From assembly GCA_002504405.1 (NCBI GenBank), contig DARO01000004.1:32204-96203 (forward strand): 64,000 nt of DNA. Direction: 5' to 3'. Both the position numbers and the translations under genes were made by a program. How positions within the stretch are numbered: position 1 is the first letter of the stretch; each line of letters opens with the position of its first letter. Source of the stretch: Methanomassiliicoccaceae archaeon UBA71 (GTDB lineage: Archaea; Thermoplasmatota; Thermoplasmata; Methanomassiliicoccales; Methanomethylophilaceae). Below the pieces are notes generated by a model. The model was not told the DNA's origin. It saw only the letters and a program-made list of their open reading frames with translations, and ran no database searches. This document shows, in pieces, positions 43,472 through 52,482 of this stretch.

Positions 43472-43894
43472 TCACTCTGCGACGGAACCGCCGGCGGCCG
43501 CGACCTTCTCGCGCGCCTTCTCGGAGGCCTCGGCGACGGTCACGTTGACCGCGATGTCGATGGCTCCCGTTCCGAGCAGCTTGTCGATGCCGGCCTCGGT
43601 GAGGTCGACGGTGTACGCGTCGCCCTCCTTCTTGGCGAAGCCCATCGAGACGAACCTCTCGATCTGCTCCGAGAGCTCCCCGACATTGATCGTGCGGTTG
43701 GCCTCGACCATGCACTGGGGTCTCTTGAAACCGTGGCGGCCGTAGTGGTCCCTGTCGTACTTGAGCATACCGATCTTCCCGGTCTTGCCCAGTCCGGCCT
43801 GTCCGTGACCACCGATGATACCGGCACCGCGACCGGATTTCTTACCGCGGCCGTGGGTCCTGTATCCCCTGAATTTCTTGGTTCTGCTAGGCAT
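43472..43894 (-). CDS. rpl15: Large ribosomal subunit protein uL15
   Basis: 140 residues with the Gly/Arg-rich N-terminus RTHGRGKKSGRGAGIIGGHGQAG. It is a late-assembling 50S protein. It is followed by secY as usual. Confidence 0.97.
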   Translation of the reverse strand: MPSRTKKFRGYRTHGRGKKSGRGAGIIGGHGQAGLGKTGKIGMLKYDRDHYGRHGFKRPQCMVEANRTINVGELSEQIERFVSMGFAKKEGDAYTVDLTEAGIDKLLGTGAIDIAVNVTVAEASEKAREKVAAAGGSVAE

Positions 43895-43904
43895 CCTTCA
43901 CACC

Positions 43905-44369
43905 TCACAGCATCCTGTTGATGAGGTCGTTGATGGCCTCTCCCCTGTATCCGAGAGCACCGCCGTTCCTGTACGAGCGCTTGTTGCCCTCGTATCCCTT
44001 CACGGGCGGGTGCAGGCGGAACACGGGCTTGGCGTCCTCCACATCCTTCATCTTGTAGTTGTTCTCGATTATCGCTTTGGCCATGTCGTCGACGGTGGCG
44101 AACTCCGACTTCTCCTTGAGGTAGTCGTCGGTGATCTCGCCGTCTCCGGCGATCCTGCCGCGGGCGCGGATCATGGCGGCCAGGGTCTCCTGGTTCACCT
44201 CTCCCCAGGTGCAGTAGTCCTTGACGACCTGGAGCATGCCCTTGGTGGATGCGTTCTCGGGGACGACCACGCAGTGGTTGACCCTGGTGAGTCCGAGCAG
44301 GCCCATGGTGTACTCGATGTCGCGGTTGACATCGGGCTGTCCGCGGACGCGAATGACTGCGTATGCCAT
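43905..44369 (-). CDS. rpl30: Large ribosomal subunit protein uL30
   Basis: 154 residues; archaeal-length with the central segment KGMLQVVKDYCTWGEV and FRLHPPVKGYEG. The ATG at 44369 has an SD GGAGTGAGC; GTG at 44375 is an alternative. Between uS5 and uL15. Confidence 0.96.
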   Translation of the reverse strand: MAYAVIRVRGQPDVNRDIEYTMGLLGLTRVNHCVVVPENASTKGMLQVVKDYCTWGEVNQETLAAMIRARGRIAGDGEITDDYLKEKSEFATVDDMAKAIIENNYKMKDVEDAKPVFRLHPPVKGYEGNKRSYRNGGALGYRGEAINDLINRML

Positions 44370-44371
44370 GC

Positions 44372-45049
44372 TCACTCCTCCTGGTCTGCGTCGGTCTCGG
44401 CATACGTGATGCCGGTGGGACCGGAGACGATGTTCAGGCTCTTGGCCTGTTCGTCTGTAACCCTCATGCGGGAGGTCATCTTAAGTGCTTCGAACGTCGC
44501 CATGGCGTAGTTCACCTTGGTCTTGGTGTTTCCCCTGGCGAACCCCCATGCATCGCGGACACCGGCCAGAGTCAGCAGGCTCTTGGCGACGTCTCCGACG
44601 GCCAGGGAGACACCGCGGGGTGCGGGCTTCAGGCTGACGGTGACGGAACCGGTGGATCCGACGACCTCGAAGGGGAGGCTGTGGGCCTGGCCGCATCCGC
44701 ACTGCCAGGATCCGCATCCCCTCTTGATCTCGATCATGTTCAGCTTTGCGTTGTCGATGGCCTTCTTGATAGAGGGCCCGACCTCCTTTCCTTTGGCCCT
44801 GCCGATGCCGATGAACCCGTCGCCGTTTCCGACGATGCAGGTCACGGCGAACCTGACCCTCCTACCGGAGTCGGTCATCCTCTGGACCATGTTGAGGTCG
44901 ATGACCTCGTCCTTGAGGTCGGGCAGCAGGATGTCCACGATCTCGGGCTCGCGCAGGGGCAGCTTCGTGGCCAGGGCATCGCTCATGGTTGTGACCTCTC
45001 CGTTGAGGACCATCTGTCCCAGTCTTGTCTTGGGAACCCAGTCAGCCAT
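44372..45049 (-). CDS. rps5: Small ribosomal subunit protein uS5
   Basis: 225 residues with the dsRBD motif NGDGFIGIGRAKGKEVGP. It shapes mRNA entry and proofreading. Stop overlaps the possible upstream start of uL30. Confidence 0.97.
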   Translation of the reverse strand: MADWVPKTRLGQMVLNGEVTTMSDALATKLPLREPEIVDILLPDLKDEVIDLNMVQRMTDSGRRVRFAVTCIVGNGDGFIGIGRAKGKEVGPSIKKAIDNAKLNMIEIKRGCGSWQCGCGQAHSLPFEVVGSTGSVTVSLKPAPRGVSLAVGDVAKSLLTLAGVRDAWGFARGNTKTKVNYAMATFEALKMTSRMRVTDEQAKSLNIVSGPTGITYAETDADQEE

Positions 45050-45050
45050 T

Positions 45051-45551
45051 TCACTCAGCCTCCATCTTCTCTTTGAGGCTGTTCATGTCAGCCTCGATGC
45101 CTTCATCGATGTGTTTGCCCAGGATCCTGTCCTCGTCGGGGAGGACGTCCTCTCCGTGGGGGACCTCAAGGCCTGCGTCGCACATCCCGGCCACAGTGGC
45201 GAAGAGGACTCCGCCGTGCTGGACCTTCTGCATGCCTATGTCGAGGACCGCGTACTCGATCCCCGCATCCATCGCCCTCTTGCCGGCGAGGTATCCCACG
45301 AGGTAGGCCGCGGGGATGGAGGAGCAGGAGTGCTCCCAGCCCATGGCCTTCAGCTCCTTGGTGCTCGCGCTGGCGAGGATGCTGTCGCCCTCCATGCCGA
45401 ACTCGGCGAACTGGACGGTGACGTTCTTGTTGGACCTCCTGACGATGGCCCTTGCCTCCTGGCCCCTGAGGAGCCTGCGGCGGGCGTAGTAGTCGGTGCG
45501 GTTCTCTCTTCTCCTGCGGAATGCTACTTTGTATCTAGGTCCGGTTGCCAT
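45051..45551 (-). CDS. rpl18: Large ribosomal subunit protein uL18
   Basis: 166 residues with the basic 5S-rRNA-binding start KVAFRRRRENRTDYYARRRLL. The ATG at 45551 overlaps the eL19 stop (ATGA). Larger than bacterial L18, as usual for archaea. Confidence 0.97.
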   Translation of the reverse strand: MATGPRYKVAFRRRRENRTDYYARRRLLRGQEARAIVRRSNKNVTVQFAEFGMEGDSILASASTKELKAMGWEHSCSSIPAAYLVGYLAGKRAMDAGIEYAVLDIGMQKVQHGGVLFATVAGMCDAGLEVPHGEDVLPDEDRILGKHIDEGIEADMNSLKEKMEAE

Positions 45552-46009
45552 CAGATCTCCTCCTTCAGGTGTCCGGCGGCCATCATGTGCTGCCTCAGGT
45601 GCCTGCGGGACTTGAACATGCCTCCCTTGGCCTTCCTGTAGTAGAGCCTGTAGACGGAGGGGCTGATCTGTCCCTCGGCCCTCAGGGTCTTGAGCTCGTC
45701 GCGGATGGGCCTGATGGTGGCCATCCAGCGCTCCTTGTCGCGGACGCGGGCGTTGGCGGTTCCCTTCCTGGATCCGGGCCCCTTCCTCTTTCCGCTGGCC
45801 TTCTGGCCGGCGACGTACCTGGTCCTGGCCCTGGACGTGCCGTTCTTGGGCTTCGCCTTGATGAGTCCGGAGGCTACAGCCGTGCGGATGTCCGCGCGGG
45901 TGATGCACTCCTCGACCTCGTCGAGCCTGTCGGGGTTCATCCAGACCCTGTTCTCGCCGCATTTGAGGATCTCTGCGGCCATCCTCCTCTGGTTTCTAAG
46001 GTCGGCCAT
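45551..46009 (-). CDS. rpl19e: Large ribosomal subunit protein eL19
   Basis: 152 residues, strongly basic with KRKGPGSRKGTANARV and WMATIRPIRDELKTLR. The ATG at 46009 is 2 bases beyond the eL32 stop. The gene follows the archaeal order. Confidence 0.97.
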   Translation of the reverse strand: MADLRNQRRMAAEILKCGENRVWMNPDRLDEVEECITRADIRTAVASGLIKAKPKNGTSRARTRYVAGQKASGKRKGPGSRKGTANARVRDKERWMATIRPIRDELKTLRAEGQISPSVYRLYYRKAKGGMFKSRRHLRQHMMAAGHLKEEI

Positions 46010-46011
46010 GG

Positions 46012-46677
46012 TCACACCATCCTGTTGAGGACCCTGATGCCGAGCTCGTCGGCCCTGTCCTCGATTGCGATCCTCTTCTTGGTTCCGACGGTTCCGCCGA
46101 TGCGGACCGCCTGCTTCTTGGGGTCGATGCCCTCGAGTCCGTCGACGTTGTACACGAGGACCTCCTCGAATCCCGAGGGGTGCAGGTCCCTGGCCGCGAC
46201 GGGGCCCCTGAATCCGATGTCGACCATCGGAGGGCGCCTCTTGAGCTGCCTCTTCATCTTGGAGTGGATTCCCTTGGGCTTCCTCCACTTCTCTCCGAGC
46301 TTGGAGTATCTGAACCACTCCTGCCTCTTGAAAGCGGGCCTCCTTCCGGAGATGACCGCCCTCTTGGCGAGAGCGTCCACGGTCTCCTCGCTCAGCTCGG
46401 GCTTGGCCTTGACGACGTACTGTCCGGGGGCGGCGGCCTCGACGACCTCCGCTGCGGGCTTCTCCTCCGCCTCGACCTCCTGCTCGGAGAGGGCGGTCTT
46501 CCAGGCGTTCACGGTCTTGGGTCCCACTCCGGAGAGGGATTTGATGACCAACTTGACCTTGTCGTCGTCGTTGATGGCGTCGGCGAGCTCGGCGACATTG
46601 TTGATGCCGATGGCCTTCAGCTCCTCGACGTTCTTGTCCTTCAGACCCTGCAGGTCTGTGAGTGCTTTAACGGTCAT
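46012..46677 (-). CDS. rpl32e: Large ribosomal subunit protein eL32 with N-terminal helix-hairpin-helix extension
   Basis: 221 residues, about 80 more than the core family. The eL32 core starts near residue 108 (SGRRPAFKRQEWFRYSKLGEKWRKPKG). The extension contains two helix-hairpin-helix-like units (LTDLQGLKDKNVEELKAIGINN and LSGVGPKTVNAWKTAL), then an acidic linker. Haloarchaea have similar extensions. Its role may be contact with rRNA. Confidence 0.94.
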   Translation of the reverse strand: MTVKALTDLQGLKDKNVEELKAIGINNVAELADAINDDDKVKLVIKSLSGVGPKTVNAWKTALSEQEVEAEEKPAAEVVEAAAPGQYVVKAKPELSEETVDALAKRAVISGRRPAFKRQEWFRYSKLGEKWRKPKGIHSKMKRQLKRRPPMVDIGFRGPVAARDLHPSGFEEVLVYNVDGLEGIDPKKQAVRIGGTVGTKKRIAIEDRADELGIRVLNRMV

Positions 46678-47225
46678 TCTTTCACCTTGTGGGATTTCTG
46701 GACGATGTATATTCCGTCCTGGAACGTCCTCTTGTCGAATCCGAGCCTGGATGTGGCCCTCTCGAGGTTGGCTGCGGTCTGTCCGCAGGCCTCGATGTCG
46801 ATGCCCTCCACGGTGACATCCTGTCCGCTGACCTTGACGGTGCAGCCCCTGACGATGTTGGCGTAGCGGGGGGCGTGGCCTCCCATGTAGTTGTTGATCT
46901 CCACGCGGTCCCCTTTGACGGCGACCTTCATCGGGAAGTGGGAGAACACGATCTTAAGGTGGTAGGTGAAACCGACGGTGACGCCTTTGATCATGTTGTT
47001 GATGTGGGCGACGTAGGTTCCGACCATGGCCTTGTCCTTGATCCTCGGGTACTCGCAGCTGACGCTGACCTGTCCTTCTCCGACGGCAATGTCTATGCCA
47101 GGGTGCGCGAAGTTTCTGCTAAGTTCTCCCTTAGGCCCGCTGACCTTCATGACGTTTCCGTCGAAGGAGACGGCTACACCGTCGGGGATAGCGATGGTGC
47201 TTTCGATTTTCCCTGTAATTGTCAT
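46674..47225 (-). CDS. rpl6: Large ribosomal subunit protein uL6
   Basis: 183 residues, archaeal uL6 with GKIESTIAIPDGV and the C-terminal RATSRLGFDKRTFQDGIYIVQK. It overlaps the eL32 start by 4 bases. Confidence 0.97.
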   Translation of the reverse strand: MTITGKIESTIAIPDGVAVSFDGNVMKVSGPKGELSRNFAHPGIDIAVGEGQVSVSCEYPRIKDKAMVGTYVAHINNMIKGVTVGFTYHLKIVFSHFPMKVAVKGDRVEINNYMGGHAPRYANIVRGCTVKVSGQDVTVEGIDIEACGQTAANLERATSRLGFDKRTFQDGIYIVQKSHKVKE

Positions 47226-47234
47226 CTCTATTCC

Positions 47235-47624
47235 TCAGTAGACGTAAGCCAGGAGTTTACCACCGATTCCGAGCTCTTTGGCGCGGTCCTGGGTGATGAC
47301 TCCGGCGGTTGTTGACATGATCAGGAGTCCGAAGTCCTGGGCGGGGAGGAACCTCGCCTCGAACTTCTCGACATCCGCCAGTTTGACGGAGTACCTGGGC
47401 TTGATCACGCCGCAGTTGTTTATTGCTCCATCCAGCATGACGCGGAACTTGCCGGCCTTTCCGTCCTCGACGTACTCGAACTGGCTGATGTAACCGCGGT
47501 CCTGCATGACCTTGAGCACGCGTCCGATCAGTTTGGACGAGGGCTGGATCATGCACTCGCTCATACCGTTGAGTGCAGCGTTCTTGATGACGCACATGGC
47601 GTCGTTGAGTGGATCGCTCTGCAT
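47235..47624 (-). CDS. rps8: Small ribosomal subunit protein uS8
   Basis: 129 residues with DPLNDAMCVIKNAA and the C-terminal LIMSTTAGVITQDRAKE. It binds 16S rRNA helix 21. Ten bases past the uS14 gene. Confidence 0.97.
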   Translation of the reverse strand: MQSDPLNDAMCVIKNAALNGMSECMIQPSSKLIGRVLKVMQDRGYISQFEYVEDGKAGKFRVMLDGAINNCGVIKPRYSVKLADVEKFEARFLPAQDFGLLIMSTTAGVITQDRAKELGIGGKLLAYVY

Positions 47625-47634
47625 TTATGACACC

Positions 47635-47781
47635 TCACGAATACTTCTTGAATCCGAGTTCCGGGGCCATATCCCTGAAGCACTGGCGGCACAGGTGCAT
47701 CCCGTACCTCCTTATGATTCCTCTCCTGCGTCCGCAGCGTGTGCAGCCGACGGACCTTCCGAACTGCTTCTTGGGCTTCAT
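47635..47781 (-). CDS. rps14: Small ribosomal subunit protein uS14 (zinc-binding)
   Basis: 48 residues, a short zinc type with CTRC and CRQC (Cys13, Cys16, Cys31, Cys34) and KKQFGRSVG at the start. The ATG at 47781 overlaps the uL5 stop by 4 bases. Too short for many ORF lists, but the family match is clear. Confidence 0.96.
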   Translation of the reverse strand: MKPKKQFGRSVGCTRCGRRRGIIRRYGMHLCRQCFRDMAPELGFKKYS

Positions 47782-48287
47782 TGGACCACCTCAACCTCAA
47801 ATCTGTCTTTCATGTACTGGATAGCCTCGTCGCGGTCGACGCGGTGCTTCTGGGGGACCCTCCTTTTGAGCAGTGCCCTCTGGCTGATCCTCGCACCGGG
47901 CCTCCTCAGGACGACGCTGATGTCCATCCCGAAGATACCGATCTCGGGGTCGTACTTCATTCCCTCGAAGTCGGTGTAGTCGGAGATTCCGAAGGACATG
48001 TTGCCCTCCTTGTCGAAGGAGTACTCGGGGACGCGCTTCTCCCTGATGGCGAGGGCCTTCCTGAGGAACTCCTCGGCGCTCTCTCCGCGCAGAGTGACCT
48101 TGCATCCGAGGGGCATGCCCTTCCTGATGCCGAGGTCCCTGTTGACGGTCTTGGAGATCGTCTCGACGGACTTCTGTCCGGTGACCATCTCGAGGACCTT
48201 CTCGGCCTTGACCAGCCTCTCGCCCGCCTCGCCGACGCCGATGTTGACGACGACCTTCTCCACGCGGACCTCCCTCATGGCGTTCAT
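47778..48287 (-). CDS. rpl5: Large ribosomal subunit protein uL5
   Basis: 169 residues with [13 protein letters not shown] and the 5S-RNA segment [20 protein letters not shown]. Next to eS4 and uS14. Confidence 0.97.
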   Translation of the reverse strand: MNAMREVRVEKVVVNIGVGEAGERLVKAEKVLEMVTGQKSVETISKTVNRDLGIRKGMPLGCKVTLRGESAEEFLRKALAIREKRVPEYSFDKEGNMSFGISDYTDFEGMKYDPEIGIFGMDISVVLRRPGARISQRALLKRRVPQKHRVDRDEAIQYMKDRFEVEVVQ

Positions 48288-48991
48288 TGGGATGCCTCCG
48301 GGAGCTTGATTGCGGGGCTGTTGGAGCCGATGACGATGCAGTTCCTGACCACGGTCTCGGTTCCGTCGGTGAACAGGACCAGGTTGGAGGCGCTGCTGCG
48401 GACGGTCTCGAGGCTCTGGACGGTCTTGACCGATCCGGCCTGGGAACCCTCCCTGATCATGACGACGGATCCGCCTGCCAGGGGGTAGTGGTCGAGGACC
48501 TTCTGGCCGTCGAAGGCGACCTTCAGGCTGTCACCGCACTTGTAGTCGTTCTTGTCGAGGACGATGTTCCTGCCGCCGCTGAGGTTCAGCTGGATCTTGC
48601 CGCCTTTGACGACGGTCTTGTCCTCGATCTTGCAGAGCTCCCAGCCGGCCTCGTCGCCCTCGATGGGGACCAGGGTCAGCTTCCCTTTGTCGGTGAGGAG
48701 CATGCGGTATGCCAGGCCCATCTTGGGGACGGTTATGACGTCCATGAATCCGACGGGGGCCTTGGGGTTCTTGACGGCCTTGCCGTCGACGAACATCTCG
48801 CGGTTCCCGATGATCCTCTTGGCCTCCCTGGCGGTGTCGCAGGCACCTACCATGTCCCTGAGGACGGTGACGGCGGGCATGGAGTACTCGATGCTGTGCG
48901 CACCGGCAGTCTGCTTGGCGACCCAGACGTTGACCTTCCTCTTCAGAGGCCAGGACCTGGGTGCTGCCAGTCTCTTCATGTGATCGCTCAT
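48284..48991 (-). CDS. rps4e: Small ribosomal subunit protein eS4
   Basis: 235 residues: N-terminal KRLAAPRSWPLKRK, an S4-type RNA-binding centre (EMFVDGKAVKNPK) and a KOW end. It is an archaeal/eukaryotic 30S protein. Overlaps uL5 by 4 bases. Confidence 0.97.
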   Translation of the reverse strand: MSDHMKRLAAPRSWPLKRKVNVWVAKQTAGAHSIEYSMPAVTVLRDMVGACDTAREAKRIIGNREMFVDGKAVKNPKAPVGFMDVITVPKMGLAYRMLLTDKGKLTLVPIEGDEAGWELCKIEDKTVVKGGKIQLNLSGGRNIVLDKNDYKCGDSLKVAFDGQKVLDHYPLAGGSVVMIREGSQAGSVKTVQSLETVRSSASNLVLFTDGTETVVRNCIVIGSNSPAIKLPEASQ

Positions 48992-49362
48992 TCTTTAGCC
49001 TCCTTGTTCTTGGACAGAGAGTCCATCCTCCAGGGGTCCTCCGTGTTCAGCTTCGTGATGACGAGGTTGGACGCGTGGATGGGGCGCTCGGTGGCGGTCC
49101 CGTCCGCCTGGTTGATGGTGATGCCCTCGATGGCGACGCGGCCGGTCTTGGTGTAGACCTCGACGACTTTGCCCTCGATGTTCCTAATGTCGGCGTTTCC
49201 GCGGACGATTATGACGGTGTCTCCCTTGCATACCCTGGCGGTGCGGACCCCGTACTTCTGGCGGAGCTCGTCGCTGAGGTGGGCGGAGAGCATCTTCCTC
49301 TTCACGTGGGCGGACGCGTTGGCCTGGTTCCTCCTCTGGACCCTTGCTTTGCTGCTAACCAT
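48988..49362 (-). CDS. rpl24: Large ribosomal subunit protein uL24
   Basis: 124 residues with the KOW core VCKGDTVIIVRGNADIRNIEGKVVEV. Starts the 50S assembly. Overlaps eS4 by 4 bases. Confidence 0.97.
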   Translation of the reverse strand: MVSSKARVQRRNQANASAHVKRKMLSAHLSDELRQKYGVRTARVCKGDTVIIVRGNADIRNIEGKVVEVYTKTGRVAIEGITINQADGTATERPIHASNLVITKLNTEDPWRMDSLSKNKEAKE

Positions 49363-49372
49363 GCTTCACACC

Positions 49373-49771
49373 TCACACGATTGTGGACGCCGTGGCGGAC
49401 ACACGGGGCCACCTCTCGGCGGCCTCCCTGGCGACGGGTCCTTTGATGTCTGTTCCCTTTGTCTCGCCGGTCTCGGTGGTGATCACGGCGGCGTTGTCCT
49501 CGAAGTAGACCATGGTTCCGTCTGGCCTCCTCATGGGGCGCCTCTGGCGCACGATGACGGCGAAGACGATCTGCCTCCTCATCTGGGGGGTTCCCTTCTT
49601 CACCGAGGCGATGACCAGGTCGCCGACGCCTGCGGAGGGGACCCTCCTGGCGACGCCGTGGTACCCGGGGACGGTGATGATCTCGATCTCCTTGGCGCCG
49701 GTGTTGTCGATGACGGTGAGCCTGGAGCCGTTCTGCAGGCCCCTGGTCTGGTTTCCAGATATTCCCTTCAT
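49373..49771 (-). CDS. rpl14: Large ribosomal subunit protein uL14
   Basis: 132 residues with NGSRLTVIDNTGAKEIEII and RRPDGTMVYFEDNAAVI, which are the family blocks. Lies between uS17 and uL24. Confidence 0.97.
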   Translation of the reverse strand: MKGISGNQTRGLQNGSRLTVIDNTGAKEIEIITVPGYHGVARRVPSAGVGDLVIASVKKGTPQMRRQIVFAVIVRQRRPMRRPDGTMVYFEDNAAVITTETGETKGTDIKGPVAREAAERWPRVSATASTIV

Positions 49772-49772
49772 C

Positions 49773-50105
49773 TCACTCCACCTTCTCTACGACGACGAAG
49801 GACACGGTCTTGGAGATCGGGCGGCACTCGGCGATCCTGACCCTGTCGCCGGCTTTGATGCCGAGGCAGGCGGGTGCGTGGGCGGAGTACCGGTTGCTCC
49901 TCTTCTCGTATCTCTCGTACTTGGGCTGGTACCTGAGGTAGTTGCGCTCGACGACGACCGTCTTGTTCATCTTGACGGTGGCTACTACGCCGTCGATGAT
50001 CTGTCCCCTGACGGGCAGGGTGCCGTGGAAGGGGCAGTTGGGGTCGCTGCACTCCGCTTTGGGAGGAGCGACGTCGAATCCGATGTCTCTGATTTCTGCT
50101 GTCAT
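49773..50105 (-). CDS. rps17: Small ribosomal subunit protein uS17
   Basis: 110 residues, with the archaeal N-terminal extension holding [10 protein letters not shown] and the OB-fold core [16 protein letters not shown]. The ATG at 50105 follows the Rnp1 stop by 4 bases. Longer upstream reading lies in Rnp1. Confidence 0.96.
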   Translation of the reverse strand: MTAEIRDIGFDVAPPKAECSDPNCPFHGTLPVRGQIIDGVVATVKMNKTVVVERNYLRYQPKYERYEKRSNRYSAHAPACLGIKAGDRVRIAECRPISKTVSFVVVEKVE

Positions 50106-50109
50106 TTCT

Positions 50110-50364
50110 TCACCTAACCTTCTTGATTCTGTCCTCTGGTCGGTGCAGTATCTCTGATCCTCTGATGTCGATGGTTCTGCCTTCGCATGCGAACCTGAAC
50201 ACATTGCCTGGTTTGGGTACCATTCTCTCAGTTCCGGCCGATTCGATGGTGAACGTGTTTTTCGTCTCGTCGACCACCTTTCCGGATATGCCGGAGAATG
50301 GTTCAGACAGCACTTCCACGTCCAATCCAATGAGTTCAGTTCTGGCGAAGAGATTGTCTCTCAT
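50110..50364 (-). CDS. rnp1: Ribonuclease P protein component 1 (Rpp29)
   Basis: 84 residues with [13 protein letters not shown] and [14 protein letters not shown], the Sm-like fold of archaeal Rpp29. It matures tRNA 5' ends with the RNase P RNA. The ATG at 50364 overlaps the SUI1 stop (ATGA). Confidence 0.95.
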   Translation of the reverse strand: MRDNLFARTELIGLDVEVLSEPFSGISGKVVDETKNTFTIESAGTERMVPKPGNVFRFACEGRTIDIRGSEILHRPEDRIKKVR

Positions 50365-50660
50365 CTGACCTCGGTGCGGAATCCCATCTCCTCCAGGACT
50401 GTCTTGACCCTCTTCTTGTGGTCGCCCTGGAGCTCTATGCGTCCGTCCTTGCAGGTTCCGCCGGCGGCGCATTTGTTCTTCAGCTGCTTGGCCAGATCGC
50501 CGATGTCGATGTCGTTCTCATCGATACCGTCGATCACGGTAACGGTCTTTCCGTATCTGCGGCTGTCAATTGAGATCCTCACCGTCTGCTGCTCGCGTGC
50601 GATCTCCTCGCACATGCACAGCTCCTTAGGCAATCCGCATACTGGGCAGATCTCGGCCAT
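50361..50660 (-). CDS. Translation initiation factor SUI1/aIF1
   Basis: 99 residues: N-terminal zinc-ribbon-like CPVCGLPKELCMCEE and the SUI1 core KQLKNKCAAGGTCKDGRIELQGDHKKRV. It controls start-codon choice on the 30S subunit. Between uL29 and Rnp1. Confidence 0.96.
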   Translation of the reverse strand: MAEICPVCGLPKELCMCEEIAREQQTVRISIDSRRYGKTVTVIDGIDENDIDIGDLAKQLKNKCAAGGTCKDGRIELQGDHKKRVKTVLEEMGFRTEVR

Positions 50661-50863
50661 CAGATCTCTTCCTCCTCCTTCTGGACGGTCAGGATGCGCG
50701 CGATGTTCAGCCTGAGGGCGCGGATCGCGCCGGGGCTGGAGGGGGCGCCGCCCATGGCGGAGACTCCCCTCTCGTGCATGAGCTCGTCGCGCAGCTCCTT
50801 GAGCTTCTGGTTGCGCTCCTCGACGCTCATGTTCCTGATGTCTGCGGTCTTCAGGGCGGCCAT
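50660..50863 (-). CDS. rpl29: Large ribosomal subunit protein uL29
   Basis: 67 residues with the two-helix start KTADIRNMSVEERNQKLKELRDEL. It sits at the ribosome exit tunnel. Standard position after uS3. Confidence 0.96.
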   Translation of the reverse strand: MAALKTADIRNMSVEERNQKLKELRDELMHERGVSAMGGAPSSPGAIRALRLNIARILTVQKEEEEI

Positions 50864-50864
50864 T

Positions 50865-51554
50865 TCACTCGGCCTCCTGAGTCATGCCCTCGTCGGCAGG
50901 GGCGGGTGCCTCCTGGGCGGGAGCGGCGAACAGGTCGGGCAGGACGGCCGCGGCCTCGGTCTTGTTGAGCACGGAGATGTCCGCGGGCAGCTTGGCGTCC
51001 TTGGCCATGATCTCCACGGTGACACCGATGACACCCATCTTCAGCTTGGCCACGGCGTATCCGTGGTCGATGAAGTTGGCCTTCGGCTCTCCGCAGAACT
51101 TGATGTAGCCCTCCTTGAACTTCTCGGTCCTGTGCCTCTGTCCGGTCAGCTTGCCGGCCACGATGATGTGGCATCCGCGGGCGCCGGCGTCCATGATCCT
51201 GCGGACCGTGGAGTGCCCTGCGCGGCGGAAGTGCCAGCCCCTCTCGAGGGAGAAGGCCAGCTTCTCGGCCATGATCTGAGCGTTCAGGGAGGCGTTCTCT
51301 ACCTCCTGGACCTCGATCTGGGGGTTCTCGAACCCGAAGCGGTCCTCGATGACTGCGGTCAGGTTCTTGATGGTCTGACCACGCCTTCCGATGACGAGCC
51401 CGGGCCTCTCGGTGGTGAGGATGACACGGGTTCCCATGGGGGTCCTCTGGACATCGAGTCCTCCGAACCCCGCGCGGCTGACCTCCTTCATCAGGTACTC
51501 CTTGAGGAGCACCCTGCGGACGTTCTCAGCGACGAATTTCCTCTCTGATGCCAT
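50865..51554 (-). CDS. rps3: Small ribosomal subunit protein uS3
   Basis: 229 residues with the KH motif GLVIGRRGQTIKNLT and GARGCHIIVAGKLTGQR. The C-terminal tail has repeated Ala/Pro/Glu. Confidence 0.97.
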   Translation of the reverse strand: MASERKFVAENVRRVLLKEYLMKEVSRAGFGGLDVQRTPMGTRVILTTERPGLVIGRRGQTIKNLTAVIEDRFGFENPQIEVQEVENASLNAQIMAEKLAFSLERGWHFRRAGHSTVRRIMDAGARGCHIIVAGKLTGQRHRTEKFKEGYIKFCGEPKANFIDHGYAVAKLKMGVIGVTVEIMAKDAKLPADISVLNKTEAAAVLPDLFAAPAQEAPAPADEGMTQEAE

Positions 51555-51555
51555 T

Positions 51556-52005
51556 TCACTCTACCTCCTGGATGATGACCTCGAGGTTCACGGTCTCCTG
51601 GTTCCACTGGGTGGCGCGTCCGTGGGCCCTGGGCATGTGCCCGGGGATGACGCGGCCCCTGGAGACGGAGATGGTGGCGATAGCCATGTTGGACACGTCC
51701 AGTCCCTTGTACTCGGCGTTGGACACGGCGGAGTTGAGCACTCCGAGGATGGCCTTGGCGGCCTTCACGGGGTACCTTCCGGGGCCCACTCCGGGCTTGT
51801 GGGAGACACGCTTGTTGTATCTCTTGAGGGGGACGGCCCTCTTCTTGTCGATGACGTCCTCCAGCGCCTGCTGGGCGGCCTCGACTTTCATTCCGCGGAT
51901 CATACCGGCAACCTCGCGGGCGAACTTGGGGGAGACGGGCATCTCCTTCCCAAGGGCCTTGGCGGTGGTGTCGGGGTCGGCAGTTGCTGTGTATCCTGAA
52001 ACCAT
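51556..52005 (-). CDS. rpl22: Large ribosomal subunit protein uL22
   Basis: 149 residues with YPVKAAKAILGVLNSAVSNAEYKGLD and the tunnel loop RVIPGHMPRAHGRATQWNQ. The ATG at 52005 has a GAGGTG SD; GTG at 52014 is an alternative start. Confidence 0.96.
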   Translation of the reverse strand: MVSGYTATADPDTTAKALGKEMPVSPKFAREVAGMIRGMKVEAAQQALEDVIDKKRAVPLKRYNKRVSHKPGVGPGRYPVKAAKAILGVLNSAVSNAEYKGLDVSNMAIATISVSRGRVIPGHMPRAHGRATQWNQETVNLEVIIQEVE

Positions 52006-52015
52006 ACTCGACACC

Positions 52016-52477
52016 TCACTTCAGCGGCATGAACTTGGACGACCTGGTTGCACCCACTCCGGGTCCGGAGTGCTGGGGCGCCTTCCTGGTGAGCACGAAC
52101 TCTCCGAGGAAGCAACCGATCATCTCGGGCTTGATCTCTACGTCTTTGAACTCGCGGCCGTTGTAGATGCTGACGGTCTTCCCCACGAACTGGGGGATGA
52201 TGGGCAGGTCCCTGCGGTGGGTCCTGACGGGGCCGTCGGCCTCCTTCAGCTTGTCGAACAGGAGCTGCTGCTCGTAGTTCAGTCCGCAGGTGTACGTCCT
52301 CCTGGCCCTGGAGGGGAGGAGTCCGAGGAACTCTTCGAAGGGCATGGCCTGGAGCTCCTCCAGCGTGTATCCGCGGTAGAGGAACTCCTTCTTCCTCCTC
52401 GCCTGGATTGCCGACGCCTTCTTCCTGGATTTCCTCCTCGAGGCCTTTGCCGATCCTGCAATAATCTTCTTTGCCAT
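52016..52477 (-). CDS. rps19: Small ribosomal subunit protein uS19
   Basis: 153 residues with TYTCGLNYEQQ and the 30S-head segment RTHRRDLPIIPQFVGKTVSIYNGREF. The ATG at 52477 is preferred over GTG at 52486 on length. Confidence 0.96.
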   Translation of the reverse strand: MAKKIIAGSAKASRRKSRKKASAIQARRKKEFLYRGYTLEELQAMPFEEFLGLLPSRARRTYTCGLNYEQQLLFDKLKEADGPVRTHRRDLPIIPQFVGKTVSIYNGREFKDVEIKPEMIGCFLGEFVLTRKAPQHSGPGVGATRSSKFMPLK

Positions 52478-52482
52478 TGCAA

